From Paucibacter sp. DJ2R-2 (lineage in GTDB: Bacteria; Pseudomonadota; Gammaproteobacteria; Burkholderiales; Burkholderiaceae_C): a stretch of 64,000 nucleotides of DNA. The notes under the pieces are model-generated. The model worked only from the letters and a program-made list of their open reading frames with translations. It was not told the DNA's origin and searched no databases. The translations under genes and the position numbers were made by a program. Where the stretch lies: the NCBI RefSeq assembly GCF_025717675.1, contig NZ_JAJIRT010000002.1:452865-516864 (forward strand), in the 5' to 3' direction. The stretch's first letter is position 1, and every line of letters begins with the position of its first letter. This document shows positions 9,676 through 18,660 of this stretch, in pieces.

Positions 9676-10794
9676 CTAGAGGCCAGGCTTTTTTTCGAAA
9701 TGTGCGAACGGATGCTCATCTGCCGCCGCCATGGCCAACTCCTTGCGCTCGAAGAGCCGGGTGGATGCATTGACCAAGCCGACATTGACGAGACGCCAGC
9801 CATCACGTTCCTTGGAGAAGAACATGCTGTTGACACCCCCGCCGTCGCGCTGCACATAGGCAACTGCCACCGGCCCCAGATCCCAGACAAAGCGCAATGA
9901 CAGCTGACTTAGGCCTTTCAGAAAGGCCTGGCCGTCCGGGCTGTCGCGGTAGGACTGCATACGCGCCCAGGAGGCTTCGCTGACAAAGGGGCGCAGCAGC
10001 TCGAACTTCCCTTGCTGGCCGGACTGGGTCATGCGCGCGATCAGCGCACCCACCTCTTCATTCACGCCCGGCTTCTTGGCAGTCAGCGCCGATGCGCCCT
10101 GCATGTGCAAAGCACTCACCGCATCGCTGGGGCTGGCGCCCAAGCTCAGCTTGTAGGGCAGGCTGTTCAGGGTCGCAGCCGAGCACAGCTGGGCTTGCTG
10201 CGCCTGGCCGGGGCCGACCGAAGACAGGTACCACTGCTGAATCAGCTGCGAAGGAATGCTCATGGGCCGCTGGGGCAAAAAGCCCAATTGGCCATCGGGC
10301 CTGCGCTTGAATGCGAAGGCCGCGGCAAAGGGCTTGCCACCGCCAGCGGGCTGCAACTCGACCCAGACCATCTGGACATCGTCAAACTCGAAGGCATAGG
10401 TCAGGCGCAAGGGTTTCAAGGCCTTGAACTGCGAGCGGTAGGCGTCCACCTGCGACTGCACGCCCGCCGCAGAACCTCCCGGCTCGTCGCTGGCCAACAA
10501 GCCGTTGAGGGCGCTTTTGTCATCGGACTGCAAGGCACTCAGCACTTTGTAGACCGCCAACTCCAGCCCCTTGGACGTGGGGCCAGGCAAGGCCGCGCTG
10601 CGGTATTCCTTGCCACGCACACCGAGGCAGGCTGCCGTCACAAGCTCCTTGGACTCGACGCGAAACAGCAAAGGCAAGCCCAGCTGCCCGAAGTCCTGCG
10701 CGGAGGCCATCGGTGCCGCTGCGGCCGCCCCGAGCAGCAGCGCCAGCAGGCGCGTGGCCCTGGCGAAGTTCAAACGCTTGCTATCAGTACGCAC
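9676..10794 (-). CDS. Exported protein of unknown function
   Basis: About 372 residues beginning at a GTG that overlaps the end of the upstream giant-protein gene by 11 bp (GTGCGTACTGA). A GAGG element about 6 nt upstream supports this start; an in-frame GTG at 10806 is the alternative. The N-terminus has a signal peptide (RLLALLLGAAAAAPMASAQD), so the product is exported. I do not recognise a family. Visible features are a hydrophilic, mixed alpha/beta-looking body with FAAAFAFKRRPDGQLGF and a C-terminal DGWRLVNVGLVN segment like those in DUF4864/SnoaL-type folds (weak). The overlap implies translational coupling with the 1210-residue protein, and 42 bp separate it from the next giant protein. 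This suggests a chaperone-like or accessory role (inference). Confidence 0.75.
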   Translation of the reverse strand: MRTDSKRLNFARATRLLALLLGAAAAAPMASAQDFGQLGLPLLFRVESKELVTAACLGVRGKEYRSAALPGPTSKGLELAVYKVLSALQSDDKSALNGLLASDEPGGSAAGVQSQVDAYRSQFKALKPLRLTYAFEFDDVQMVWVELQPAGGGKPFAAAFAFKRRPDGQLGFLPQRPMSIPSQLIQQWYLSSVGPGQAQQAQLCSAATLNSLPYKLSLGASPSDAVSALHMQGASALTAKKPGVNEEVGALIARMTQSGQQGKFELLRPFVSEASWARMQSYRDSPDGQAFLKGLSQLSLRFVWDLGPVAVAYVQRDGGGVNSMFFSKERDGWRLVNVGLVNASTRLFERKELAMAAADEHPFAHFEKKPGL

Positions 10795-13700
10795 ACTTGG
10801 CCTCACTGAAGCTGACCGTGCAGCTCAAGAAGTCTTGCGAATATTCAAAGGTGCTGGACGACCCGTCGATGTCGTAACCGACCGAGAACTTGCCATTCAC
10901 CTTGAACCCGACCGGGTCGAAGGTCATCAGGCCGCCATCCAGGCCACTGCTGCACTTGGGCTGGTTGTAGGTCACCTTCGAGATGTGAATGGGCCAAGAG
11001 GCGCCGCCACTGAAGCTGGCACTGGCCTTGAACGTGGTCTTCTCGCAGCCGAGGATGCAATCGACGGAGAAGGATCCGCTGCCCGCGATCTTGGCCGTGA
11101 TACTCGGCGTGATGCTGGTGTCCAGGCCGGCAAAGATGCAGCCAGAGCGGTCGGCAGCGTCGTCGGAGCAACCATCCTTGCGGTAGCCGAGCTCACCGGC
11201 GATGCTGGCCGTACCGCCGATGAAGACGCCACCGTTGAGCTTGGCCTTGATCTCCACGGACGCCACACCGATGTTCACCGGACCGCTGGCCCAGTCGACA
11301 AACGGCGGGCCCGGTGGCGGCCAGATGCGCCCCTCGATGCTCAGGCTGCCGAAGTTGCCGGCCATCTTGGCGCTGCTCTTCTTCGACACGCCAGTGGTCT
11401 TGCCGCAGCACTCGTTCTCCTTGATCTGCAAGGAGGCTTCCTGCATCACATTGGCCGTGATGGTGACGCTCAACTTCTCCAGCGCCTTGAAGCCGTCGTT
11501 GAACTTCTTGGTCACATCGTTGGGGAAGCCCAGCTTCTGCGTGTAACTGGTTTCCGTGGTGTTGATCTTGATGTCAGAGAAATCACCGTTCTTGCAGACC
11601 TTGCACTTGTCATCGGGCTTCGGGCTTCCGTTCTGCCCGGCATCCGCGACACAACTGGCGCCTTCGCATTTCTTGCAGGTCGGGCAGGTACCGGCCGAGC
11701 CTGAACTGTTGGGGTTGCCGCCGCAGTGCCAGCCCGCCTTGATCACACCCGCGCCGACATCGGAGGTGATGGAGGAGCCATCCGGGCTGACCGTGGCAGA
11801 GCCGATGGCCACAAAGCTGGCGAGATCGTGGTCGTAGGAGTACATCTCGGTCACGGCGCGTGGTGCCAAGCCGTCGACGTTGGGAATGGTCATGCGCGCC
11901 GGCGGATTGAAATGGGTGCCGACCGGCTGGATGGTCACGACAAAGCGCGGCTGCTGACCAAAGCCCGGCGACATCGGCACCTTGTCCATATTGACCGGCG
12001 TGACGAACACGCAGCCGCTGCGCGAGCCACCCGGGAAGGTGGCCGAGCCGGGTGCAATCTGCAGGGCAAAGCCGGGCGCCTCGGGAATGGTCAGGGTGCC
12101 GCCGGTGGTTTCGTTGACGCAGACACGGTTGCTGGGATTCAACTCCGGCAGATAGATCGGCATACCCAGAACATTGTTCTGACCGGGTACGGTGATCATG
12201 TCGAAATCCAGGGTCGGCCAGAGACCTGGGCGCGCAGCCGTGCCGCCGTCCACCATCAGCTTGAAGATGCCGACCGGAACCGGTTGCATCAGGAACTGGC
12301 CTTGCGCATCGGTGCGCACGGCCGTCGCCATTTCCTGGGGAATGTTGCTGGCGTTGCCCTGGGTGATTTGCAGCAGACGCAAAGTGGCGCCAGGAATCGG
12401 CTGGTTGCTGTTGTCCAGAACCACGCCGGAGATGCGGGTCTCGCTCGCCGGGCCGGGCACCAAGCCGGTCGCAGCAAAGGCCGCGGCGTAGCCTGGATTG
12501 CCGGCAAAGCTGAGCTCGACCACATTGTTGTTGACGCCCGGATTGGGACCCAAGGCCAGGGTGGCCGCCACCCGGCCGTCACCGTCACTGGTGGTCTGGA
12601 AACGCGTGGCACCATCGGGGCCGAAGCTGCCATGGCCGTCCTTGACCTCGAAGGTCACTGGCACATTGGCCAAGCGGTTGTTCTTGGCATCGGTGACGAT
12701 GGCGATGAAGGGCAGCGGCAGCGCTTGACCGACCACGCCCGTCTGGTTGTTCCCGGAATCCACGACCACCAGATTGGCGGCACCGGGCAAGCCACTGGCC
12801 GAGAAGTCGGCGGTGGTGCTGACTCCTGCCGCACTCGCTTCCACGAGGTTGTTGCCCGCGCCAGAGCGGCTGCCAAGCTGAAGGAAAACGCGCGCCTGGC
12901 CCTGAGCGTCGGTGTTGACGGCCACGGCGCTGAGGCCAGTGCCGGCATTGCCGCTGGGGCTGACCAGCCCGTCTTGTGCAATCACGCGGAACACGACGGG
13001 CTTGCCCGCCATGCCCTGACCCTGGCTGTTGACCAGCTTGACCACCAAGGGAGCCGGCAATTGGCTGCCGACGCGGGCCGACTGGTCGTTGCCGGAAAGC
13101 ACCGTCAGGCCGGCCTGAGCACCGGAGATGCGCTGCACAGTGGACGTGATGGTGGTCCGGTTGCCGGCGCGATCGGTCGCCACCGCCTGGATCTGGTTGC
13201 TGCCCAGGCTCAGCGGCACATTGCGCGCCACAAAGCTGCGGTTCATGACTTCCGCCGCCACGCCATTGACCGTCACCGTGGCCTGCTGCGGGTTGACCGT
13301 CCCCACAACGATGTCGTTGACCATGCCGGTCACTGTGGCGGTCGCCGCAGCGGTGCTGCCATTGCGCGCGGGTGAATAGATCTCGACACGGGGCGCGGTC
13401 GTGTCCAGGGTCACCTGGATGGAGGCCGAGGTGGTGCTGCCATTGCTGTTGGCGGCCACTGCCGTCACCGTGTTGGGACCTTCATTCAGGGGCACAGAGG
13501 CTGAAAACTGCTTGCCGCTCAGCGGCACCAGAATGCCATTGACCTTGACCTGAGCCGCACCATCACCGACCGATCCAACCAAGGTGATGACCGGCGTATT
13601 CAGATACGCGCCATTGGCTGGAGAACTGATGCTGACGCCGCTGGCCGTGCCATTGACAGCCACAGTGAAAGGCTCGGAATACACCGTTTGGCCATAGCCC

Positions 13701-14416
13701 TGGAAGGCGGCCGCGACTCGGTAGCGCAGCAGGCCCGGCGTATTCTCCAGCACCGTGGTGCGCAAGCTGAAGGTCTGATCGCCCGCTTGGCTGTCGCCGT
13801 CGCGCCCCTCGTCATTGAGGATGCCCAGCGTTCCGATCACCTGGTTGGATGCATTGACCTTCTGCAAGATCACCGAGCCGGCAATAACGCGCGGGTCATT
13901 GATCCTTGCGCTCACCAAGGCGCCCATGGCCGTGCCGACAGTGCTCACCGCTGGGCTGATCAGGGCCCCGGTGACGGTCGGCGTGGCTTGCGCGCTTTCC
14001 ACCGTCACAGGCAAAAGCGCCGACAAGGTGCGCTTGATTTCCCGCTTGTAGCCGGCCGAGACCTGAAGATTGACCACACCCGCCGTCGCCTCCTGAAGAC
14101 TGACGCGCAAGCTGTAAACCTGATCTCCGGCGACAGCATCGCCCTGCAGGCCATCGTCGCGCAGGGCCCCCAAGATCTGGTTGTTGCCGTCGGCCTTGAT
14201 CCGCGCCAAGCTGGCACTTCCGGCGATGTAGTTGGGGTCAGTGATGCTGACCGTGACCAGCACCGGCGTGGCGACGCCCACCGTGATCTTGTTCGGCGCC
14301 AAGGCCGGTGGCCCCATGGTCCCGGCCTGCGCAGGCCCCCAGGCCATCAGGCAGCTCAAGAGCAGCGCACCGGCGGTACCCAGGCCCACCGCACGCTTTT
14401 TCATGATTCGGATCAT
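10784..14416 (-). CDS. Giant exported Ig-like/choice-of-anchor X surface protein
   Basis: About 1210 residues. The start ATG at 14416 follows a strong GGGGAGG by 6 nt, and a signal peptide ends at AQAG. Two consecutive repeats resemble the choice-of-anchor X domain (ITDPNYIAGSASLARI... and INDPRVIAGSVILQKV..., about 45-265). Ig-like repeats (about 268-440) and two invasin/Big1-like repeats with the GNDQSARVGS and GNNQTGVVGQ signatures (about 445-660) follow, then a carboxypeptidase-regulatory-like domain (about 670-750). A Cys-rich CPTCKKCEGASC knot near 930-975 and a glycine/serine-rich beta C-terminal region end the protein. No enzyme motif is seen; adhesion or matrix function is inferred. 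It is the first gene of the minus-strand cluster and is coupled to the next gene by overlap. Confidence 0.8.
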   Translation of the reverse strand: MIRIMKKRAVGLGTAGALLLSCLMAWGPAQAGTMGPPALAPNKITVGVATPVLVTVSITDPNYIAGSASLARIKADGNNQILGALRDDGLQGDAVAGDQVYSLRVSLQEATAGVVNLQVSAGYKREIKRTLSALLPVTVESAQATPTVTGALISPAVSTVGTAMGALVSARINDPRVIAGSVILQKVNASNQVIGTLGILNDEGRDGDSQAGDQTFSLRTTVLENTPGLLRYRVAAAFQGYGQTVYSEPFTVAVNGTASGVSISSPANGAYLNTPVITLVGSVGDGAAQVKVNGILVPLSGKQFSASVPLNEGPNTVTAVAANSNGSTTSASIQVTLDTTAPRVEIYSPARNGSTAAATATVTGMVNDIVVGTVNPQQATVTVNGVAAEVMNRSFVARNVPLSLGSNQIQAVATDRAGNRTTITSTVQRISGAQAGLTVLSGNDQSARVGSQLPAPLVVKLVNSQGQGMAGKPVVFRVIAQDGLVSPSGNAGTGLSAVAVNTDAQGQARVFLQLGSRSGAGNNLVEASAAGVSTTADFSASGLPGAANLVVVDSGNNQTGVVGQALPLPFIAIVTDAKNNRLANVPVTFEVKDGHGSFGPDGATRFQTTSDGDGRVAATLALGPNPGVNNNVVELSFAGNPGYAAAFAATGLVPGPASETRISGVVLDNSNQPIPGATLRLLQITQGNASNIPQEMATAVRTDAQGQFLMQPVPVGIFKLMVDGGTAARPGLWPTLDFDMITVPGQNNVLGMPIYLPELNPSNRVCVNETTGGTLTIPEAPGFALQIAPGSATFPGGSRSGCVFVTPVNMDKVPMSPGFGQQPRFVVTIQPVGTHFNPPARMTIPNVDGLAPRAVTEMYSYDHDLASFVAIGSATVSPDGSSITSDVGAGVIKAGWHCGGNPNSSGSAGTCPTCKKCEGASCVADAGQNGSPKPDDKCKVCKNGDFSDIKINTTETSYTQKLGFPNDVTKKFNDGFKALEKLSVTITANVMQEASLQIKENECCGKTTGVSKKSSAKMAGNFGSLSIEGRIWPPPGPPFVDWASGPVNIGVASVEIKAKLNGGVFIGGTASIAGELGYRKDGCSDDAADRSGCIFAGLDTSITPSITAKIAGSGSFSVDCILGCEKTTFKASASFSGGASWPIHISKVTYNQPKCSSGLDGGLMTFDPVGFKVNGKFSVGYDIDGSSSTFEYSQDFLSCTVSFSEAKCAY

Positions 14417-14505
14417 TCTTGCCTCCCCGGTTGGACCGGAACACGGCTGCACACGACTGCAAGCTCAATCAAGCCGCATTCGGTGCAAAACCAGCAATTA
14501 ATCAG

Positions 14506-15129
14506 TTACCTAAACAGACCAGAAAAATGGCGCCGCCGCGCCACAGCAGCCGCCAGCAAGGCCAGGGCCACCAACGCCCAGCTCTGCGGCTCGGGGACTG
14601 AACGACTGAATTCGACGGTCAGGTCGTCCATGACCATGGAACTGCCCAAGCTGCCCCCCTGGATGACCACACGCGCAATCCGACCGGCCGAATCGGAGAA
14701 GCTCACAAATTCATTGTTCAAGCTTCCGACATCGCCGCTGAGCAGCAGATTCGAAGAGAACAGGCTGTGCACCGAACCCAACAGGCCACCGCCAGCGTCG
14801 TAGGCAAAAAAGCTGAGCTTTTCGAAATAGGTGAAATAGGCGCCGACACTGAACACCGGTTGCGCAAACAGGATTTCAAGTGCACCGCCGTCATCCAGCA
14901 CCGCGGTGTCACCCGAGCGCGGCGGAAACTCATCCACATTCAGCGATCGCCCCACCTTGAGCGCCAGGGCATTGAAAAAACTCAAACCCGACCACTGATT
15001 CGAGAGGCGGTCCTGGTCCTGAAGATCGTCAAAACCATAGACCACAGGCGCCGCCTGGGCCGACTGCGCAAGCAAGGACAAGAGAAACAGCGACCAACCT
15101 GCAGCCCAGACGCGAACCAGCTTCTTCAT
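14506..15129 (-). CDS. PEP-CTERM sorting-domain protein
   Basis: 207 residues starting MKKLVRVWAAGW at 15129, 5 nt after AGGAGAA; an upstream in-frame start at 15150 lacks such a site. A signal peptide is followed by a beta-rich ectodomain. The C-terminal tail VPEPQSWALVALALLAAAV then a basic RRR segment is the PEP-CTERM sorting signal, recognised by an exosortase at the inner membrane and typical of exopolysaccharide-producing Gram-negative bacteria. Function of the ectodomain is unknown. It precedes the giant exported cluster on the same strand with about 90 bp between, so it may share its expression. This is one of four PEP-CTERM proteins in the window. Confidence 0.88.
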   Translation of the reverse strand: MKKLVRVWAAGWSLFLLSLLAQSAQAAPVVYGFDDLQDQDRLSNQWSGLSFFNALALKVGRSLNVDEFPPRSGDTAVLDDGGALEILFAQPVFSVGAYFTYFEKLSFFAYDAGGGLLGSVHSLFSSNLLLSGDVGSLNNEFVSFSDSAGRIARVVIQGGSLGSSMVMDDLTVEFSRSVPEPQSWALVALALLAAAVARRRHFSGLFR

Positions 15130-15511
15130 GTATTTCTCCTGAGCAATCACGCGGACGCCCCATGCACCGACAGCAGCGAACGATGCACGCTTGCGGCCCC
15201 GATCCGCTTGCAGCGAGGGCCATCAGCAAGTTGAAAACAGCCACACTCCGCAGCCGCTATCCGCACACAAGCTCACCTTAGCAGCGGCTTGTGACAGATT
15301 TTTGAGGGCGGCTCCCGCCCCCCTAATTCGAATATTCAGCGCCATCACAGGACGGTCTCGGGCGGCTAGCCCGGACGCATCACGAGGGGTGCAGAAAAGT
15401 GGGGACTGAGACGGCCGCCGTCAATGCCCTGAGGCGCGGCGAGGAGTTGAGGCCGCAGGTCAGAAGTGAGGTCTGGGATCAAGGCAGCGCAGCACGCGCC
15501 GTCAAACCATG
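15130..15511. other. 382-bp intergenic stretch without a recognised gene
   Basis: It lies between the PEP-CTERM gene start and the GNAT gene end, both on the minus strand. It should hold the PEP-CTERM promoter, but no convincing -35/-10 pair is seen. A short GC hairpin (GGGCGG-CTC-CCGCCC) sits at 15306-15320; it has no T-tract on the minus strand, so it is not called a terminator. The only long open frames across it are high-GC shadows. Confidence 0.5.
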
Positions 15512-16123
15512 TCAGGCATTCAAGACACCAAAGGCCGAGGCTGACACACCCTGCGCATCTTGCTGCTGTCGTTGGCGGCAATGGGCCAGATGCGCCGGTG
15601 TCATCTCGAACAGCAGGCTGGGCGCCTGCCCGGGCAGATCGGCCAAGGCGCCCTTCAGGCGCATGCCCAGCCGCTCCAGGGTGCGGCGCGTCGGCAGGTC
15701 GGTCGGGCGCACCAAGGCCAGAACGGCCGGCGCATGCAGGTGCTGAAACGCCAGCTCCAGCGCCAGCTGACCCATCTCCGTGGCATAGCCCAGGCCCCAG
15801 GCCTGAGGATGGAAGAGCAGGCTCAGGCACAAACTCTGCCGGCCGTCGACCGACTGCCACATCAAGCCGCCGAAACCCAGCAGCTCGCCGCCCTCCTGCG
15901 CACCGGCCGACAGGGCCCAGCAACCAAAACCCCAGCGCTGCCAATGCAGCTGCCAAGTCTGGAGCTGCTCCAGGCTGCTCTGGCGTGAAGCCGGGCCGGG
16001 CTTGACCCTTTGGGTCAGCGCATCGGCCTGAATCTGCTGCAAACGATCCAGGTCTGCCACCGTGGGCGCGCGTAAAAACAGCCGCCCGCTCGCCATGGGA
16101 CCCCAAGCCTCGTTCAATGCCAT
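15512..16123 (-). CDS. GNAT family N-acetyltransferase
   Basis: 203 residues from ATG 16123 (MALNEAWGPMASGRLFLRAP). The opening RLFLRAPTVADLDRL and the later LLFHPQAWGLGYATEMGQLA, followed by LVRPTDLPTRRTLERLGM, match the RimJ/RimL-type GNAT fold, where the central segment binds the acetyl-CoA pyrophosphate. This subfamily acetylates N-termini of ribosomal proteins or small molecules; the substrate here is unknown. A frame extending to 16318 exists but would run through the promoter and LexA-box region, so the internal start is chosen. It diverges from imuA. Confidence 0.85.
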   Translation of the reverse strand: MALNEAWGPMASGRLFLRAPTVADLDRLQQIQADALTQRVKPGPASRQSSLEQLQTWQLHWQRWGFGCWALSAGAQEGGELLGFGGLMWQSVDGRQSLCLSLLFHPQAWGLGYATEMGQLALELAFQHLHAPAVLALVRPTDLPTRRTLERLGMRLKGALADLPGQAPSLLFEMTPAHLAHCRQRQQQDAQGVSASAFGVLNA

Positions 16124-16291
16124 GAATGCCTGCCCTTCAACGGTCAAAACCAGTGAAAACCCTAGGCCACACCTTAGCGGCAAAGACCGCCCAGCGAACA
16201 CCCCCCGATCACAGGGGCGCGCTATCCGCACAAATCGGCGTAGGCGCGCCACAGGCCACTTCGCTTGGCGGCCGCCACATCGAGCTATACA

Positions 16292-16307
16292 CTGTATAAA
16301 AAAACAG
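16292..16307. promoter_or_regulatory. LexA (SOS) box
   Basis: CTGTATAAAAAAACAG fits the classical CTGT-N8-ACAG LexA operator exactly. It lies 49 bp upstream of imuA and heads the imuA-imuB-dnaE2 cassette, a known SOS regulon in many proteobacteria. It should make the operon DNA-damage inducible. Confidence 0.9.
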
Positions 16308-16355
16308 TCATGATCCATCCCTCGCTCTCGCAGCCACTCATCTGTTCACCCCCTC

Positions 16356-17297
16356 ATGTTCGCCCCGCTCGTCAATGCCAGCCCCGCGTCCTGGCCGGCT
16401 CCGCTGTCCGCGGCGCCGGCCCTGGGCGAGCGCGAGGCGCGCCTGCTGGAACAGCAGGTCTGGCGGGCCAGCAGCCTGGGCGCCAGCAGCAGCCCCTGCC
16501 TGAGCAGCGGTTTTGCCGCCCTGGACGCCGAACTACCCGGCGGGGGCTGGCCCACGCACAGCCTCAGTGAAATCCTCTGCCCGCCGGGTTTGCATCTGGA
16601 GTGGCGCTTGCTGCTGCCGGCGCTGCGCGGGCTGCTGGCCGAGCCGCTGACCCTGGCCGCAACTTCGCGCGGCCGAGGGCGTGCGCGCAAACCCAGCGCC
16701 CCGCGCGCGCAACAACAACGGCCGCTGCTGCTGATCAACCCACCGCTGATTCCGCATCTGCCGGGTTTGCAGGCCGCCGGCCTGGCGCCGCAGCAGCTGA
16801 TCTGGCTGGCACCGGAGACCCCGCAGCAGCAGCTCTGGGCGGCCGAGCAGGCGATCAAATCCAATGCCGCCGCCGCCCTGCTGCTCTGGCTGCCCCAGCT
16901 GCGGCCCGAACAGCTGCGGCGGCTGCAGACCCAGGCCCTGGGCCTGGACGCGCCGCTGTTCCTGTTCCGGCCCGAGGCGGTAGCGACGCAGTCCTCGGCC
17001 GCTCCGCTGCGCCTGCATCTGGACCTGGCCCTGGGCGCGCGCAGCCCGCAACAAGAGCTGGCCGATCTGCAGCTGCGCATCCTGAAACGTCGCGGCCCGG
17101 CCTTCGAGGGCCTGCTGCAACTGCCCGCCCTGCCCTCGGGCCTGGAGCGGGTGCTGACGGCCACCATGCTGGCGCGCGGCCTGGGGCGCCCAACGCCGGC
17201 ACCGCACCAACACCCTGTCTTGCAGCCGCCGCACCCGGCAGCCCCCTCGCGCCATGCACTGGCTCGCCCTGCTCAGCCCGCCCGCGCCGCCGGATGA
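16356..17297 (+). CDS. imuA: Translesion synthesis protein ImuA (RecA-like accessory)
   Basis: 313 residues. The segment LSSGFAALDAELPGGGWPTHSLSEIL near residue 50 is the RecA/SulA-like signature of ImuA; it has no GKT Walker A, as is usual for this family. In the ImuA-ImuB-DnaE2 mutasome, ImuA is a RecA-fold accessory to error-prone synthesis past lesions. The body is rich in Ala, Leu and Gln. The C-terminal 40 residues are Pro/His-rich and overlap imuB by 44 bp, so translation is coupled. A perfect LexA box upstream indicates SOS induction. ATG 16356 is the only sensible start. Confidence 0.92.
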   Translation: MFAPLVNASPASWPAPLSAAPALGEREARLLEQQVWRASSLGASSSPCLSSGFAALDAELPGGGWPTHSLSEILCPPGLHLEWRLLLPALRGLLAEPLTLAATSRGRGRARKPSAPRAQQQRPLLLINPPLIPHLPGLQAAGLAPQQLIWLAPETPQQQLWAAEQAIKSNAAAALLLWLPQLRPEQLRRLQTQALGLDAPLFLFRPEAVATQSSAAPLRLHLDLALGARSPQQELADLQLRILKRRGPAFEGLLQLPALPSGLERVLTATMLARGLGRPTPAPHQHPVLQPPHPAAPSRHALARPAQPARAAG

Positions 17298-18660
17298 GGC
17301 CGCGGACCGCAGCAGCCCCCGGCCCGAACAAGCGCCCACCACCCCAGCCCTGGCCTGGTGGGCGCTGCAGTTCTCGCCGAGGGTCGCCGCGCTGGAGGAG
17401 GCCGTGGTGCTGGAGGTGGCCGCCAGCCTGCGCCTGTTCGGCGGGCCCGAGGCCCTGCACCAGCGGGTGGCGGAGCGCATCGGTGAAGCCGGACTGAGCC
17501 TGGCCGCCCTGGCCTGGGCGCCGACAGCGCTGGCGGCCCTGGCGCTGGCGCGCGGGGCGCTGGCGCAGCCGGGGGCGGCGGGGGCACCGGGTGGGGCCTG
17601 CGTGCGGGCCGATGGCCTGTCCGCCCCGCTGGCCAGCCTGATGGACCCGCTGCCGCTGTTCACCCTGAGCGCCGCGCAGGCACAAGCGCCCATGCTGGCG
17701 CGCCTGGGCTGCCGCACGCTGGGCGATGTGCGCCGCCTGCCGCGGGCGGCCCTGAGCCGGCGTTTCGGGCCAGGCCTTCTGCGCGCGCTGGACCAGGCCT
17801 ATGGCCAAACGCCGCAAGCCCATGCCTGGATCAGCGCGCCCGAGCAGTTCCGGGCGCGGCTGGAGCTGCCGCAGCGCCTGGACAATGCCTTGGCCTTGCT
17901 GCACCACGCCCAGGAACTGCTGCGCGAGCTCTGCGCCTGGTTGGCGGCGCGCCACGCCGGCATCGAGGCCTTCGAACTGGCCTGGGCCCATGACGCCATG
18001 CGGGCGCGCGACATCGGCCCGGGCGGGCGGCTGCTCGTGCACAGCGCCGCGCTGACGCGCGATTTCGGCCAGCTATCGCGCCTGTTGCACGAGCACTTGC
18101 TGCGCCTGGAGCTGGCCGCGCCGGTGGCCGAGCTGAGCCTGCAGGCCGGCGAGGTGCGCGCTCTGGAGGAGCGCAGCGCTAGCCTGCTGCCGGCCGGGCC
18201 CGAGCAGGCCAAGGAGCCGCTGGAGCAGCTGCTGATGCGTCTGAGCATCCGCCTGGGCGCGCAGGCGGTGCGCTGCGGCCAGCTGCAACAAGACCACCGG
18301 CTGGAACAGATGCAGCGCTGGGTGGCCTGGAACGAAAGCCCACCCAACACGGCGGCCACAGCCGCTGCGCCAGACACCCTGCCGCTCTGCCCACAGCCGA
18401 CCTGGCTGCTGGCGCCGCCGCTGCGCCTGAGCCTGCGCCAGGACCAGCCGGTCTACGGCGGCGCGCCGCTGCAGCTGCTGGCCGGGCCGCAGCGCATCGA
18501 GGGCGGCTGGTGGCAGCCGGCGGCCGACGGCCAGAGCTCGCAGCACCAGCAGCGCGATTACTTCCTGGCCAGCAGCCCGCAGGCCGGCCTGCTGTGGATC
18601 TTCCAACAGCGCCTGAGCAGCGAAGAAGAAGGCTGGTTTCTACACGGGCTGTTCGCATGA
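17254..18660 (+). CDS. imuB: Y-family polymerase-like protein ImuB
   Basis: 468 residues. It begins MHWLALLSPPAP where active Y-family polymerases carry the catalytic DMDxFF motif, so it lacks the catalytic acidic residues, as known for ImuB. The helix-hairpin-helix/little finger region (MLARLGCRTLGDVRRLPRAALSRRFG near residues 145-175) is present. ImuB is thought to bridge the beta clamp, ImuA and DnaE2. It overlaps imuA by 44 bp and dnaE2 by 4 bp (ATGA). Composition is extremely Ala/Leu-rich, in line with neighbouring genes. Confidence 0.92.
   Translation: MHWLALLSPPAPPDEAADRSSPRPEQAPTTPALAWWALQFSPRVAALEEAVVLEVAASLRLFGGPEALHQRVAERIGEAGLSLAALAWAPTALAALALARGALAQPGAAGAPGGACVRADGLSAPLASLMDPLPLFTLSAAQAQAPMLARLGCRTLGDVRRLPRAALSRRFGPGLLRALDQAYGQTPQAHAWISAPEQFRARLELPQRLDNALALLHHAQELLRELCAWLAARHAGIEAFELAWAHDAMRARDIGPGGRLLVHSAALTRDFGQLSRLLHEHLLRLELAAPVAELSLQAGEVRALEERSASLLPAGPEQAKEPLEQLLMRLSIRLGAQAVRCGQLQQDHRLEQMQRWVAWNESPPNTAATAAAPDTLPLCPQPTWLLAPPLRLSLRQDQPVYGGAPLQLLAGPQRIEGGWWQPAADGQSSQHQQRDYFLASSPQAGLLWIFQQRLSSEEEGWFLHGLFA

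Noticed and set aside
17254..18660. Active Y-family DNA polymerase (DinB/UmuC)
   Set aside because: The catalytic acidic motif at the N-terminus is missing and the gene sits in imuA-imuB-dnaE2 order.
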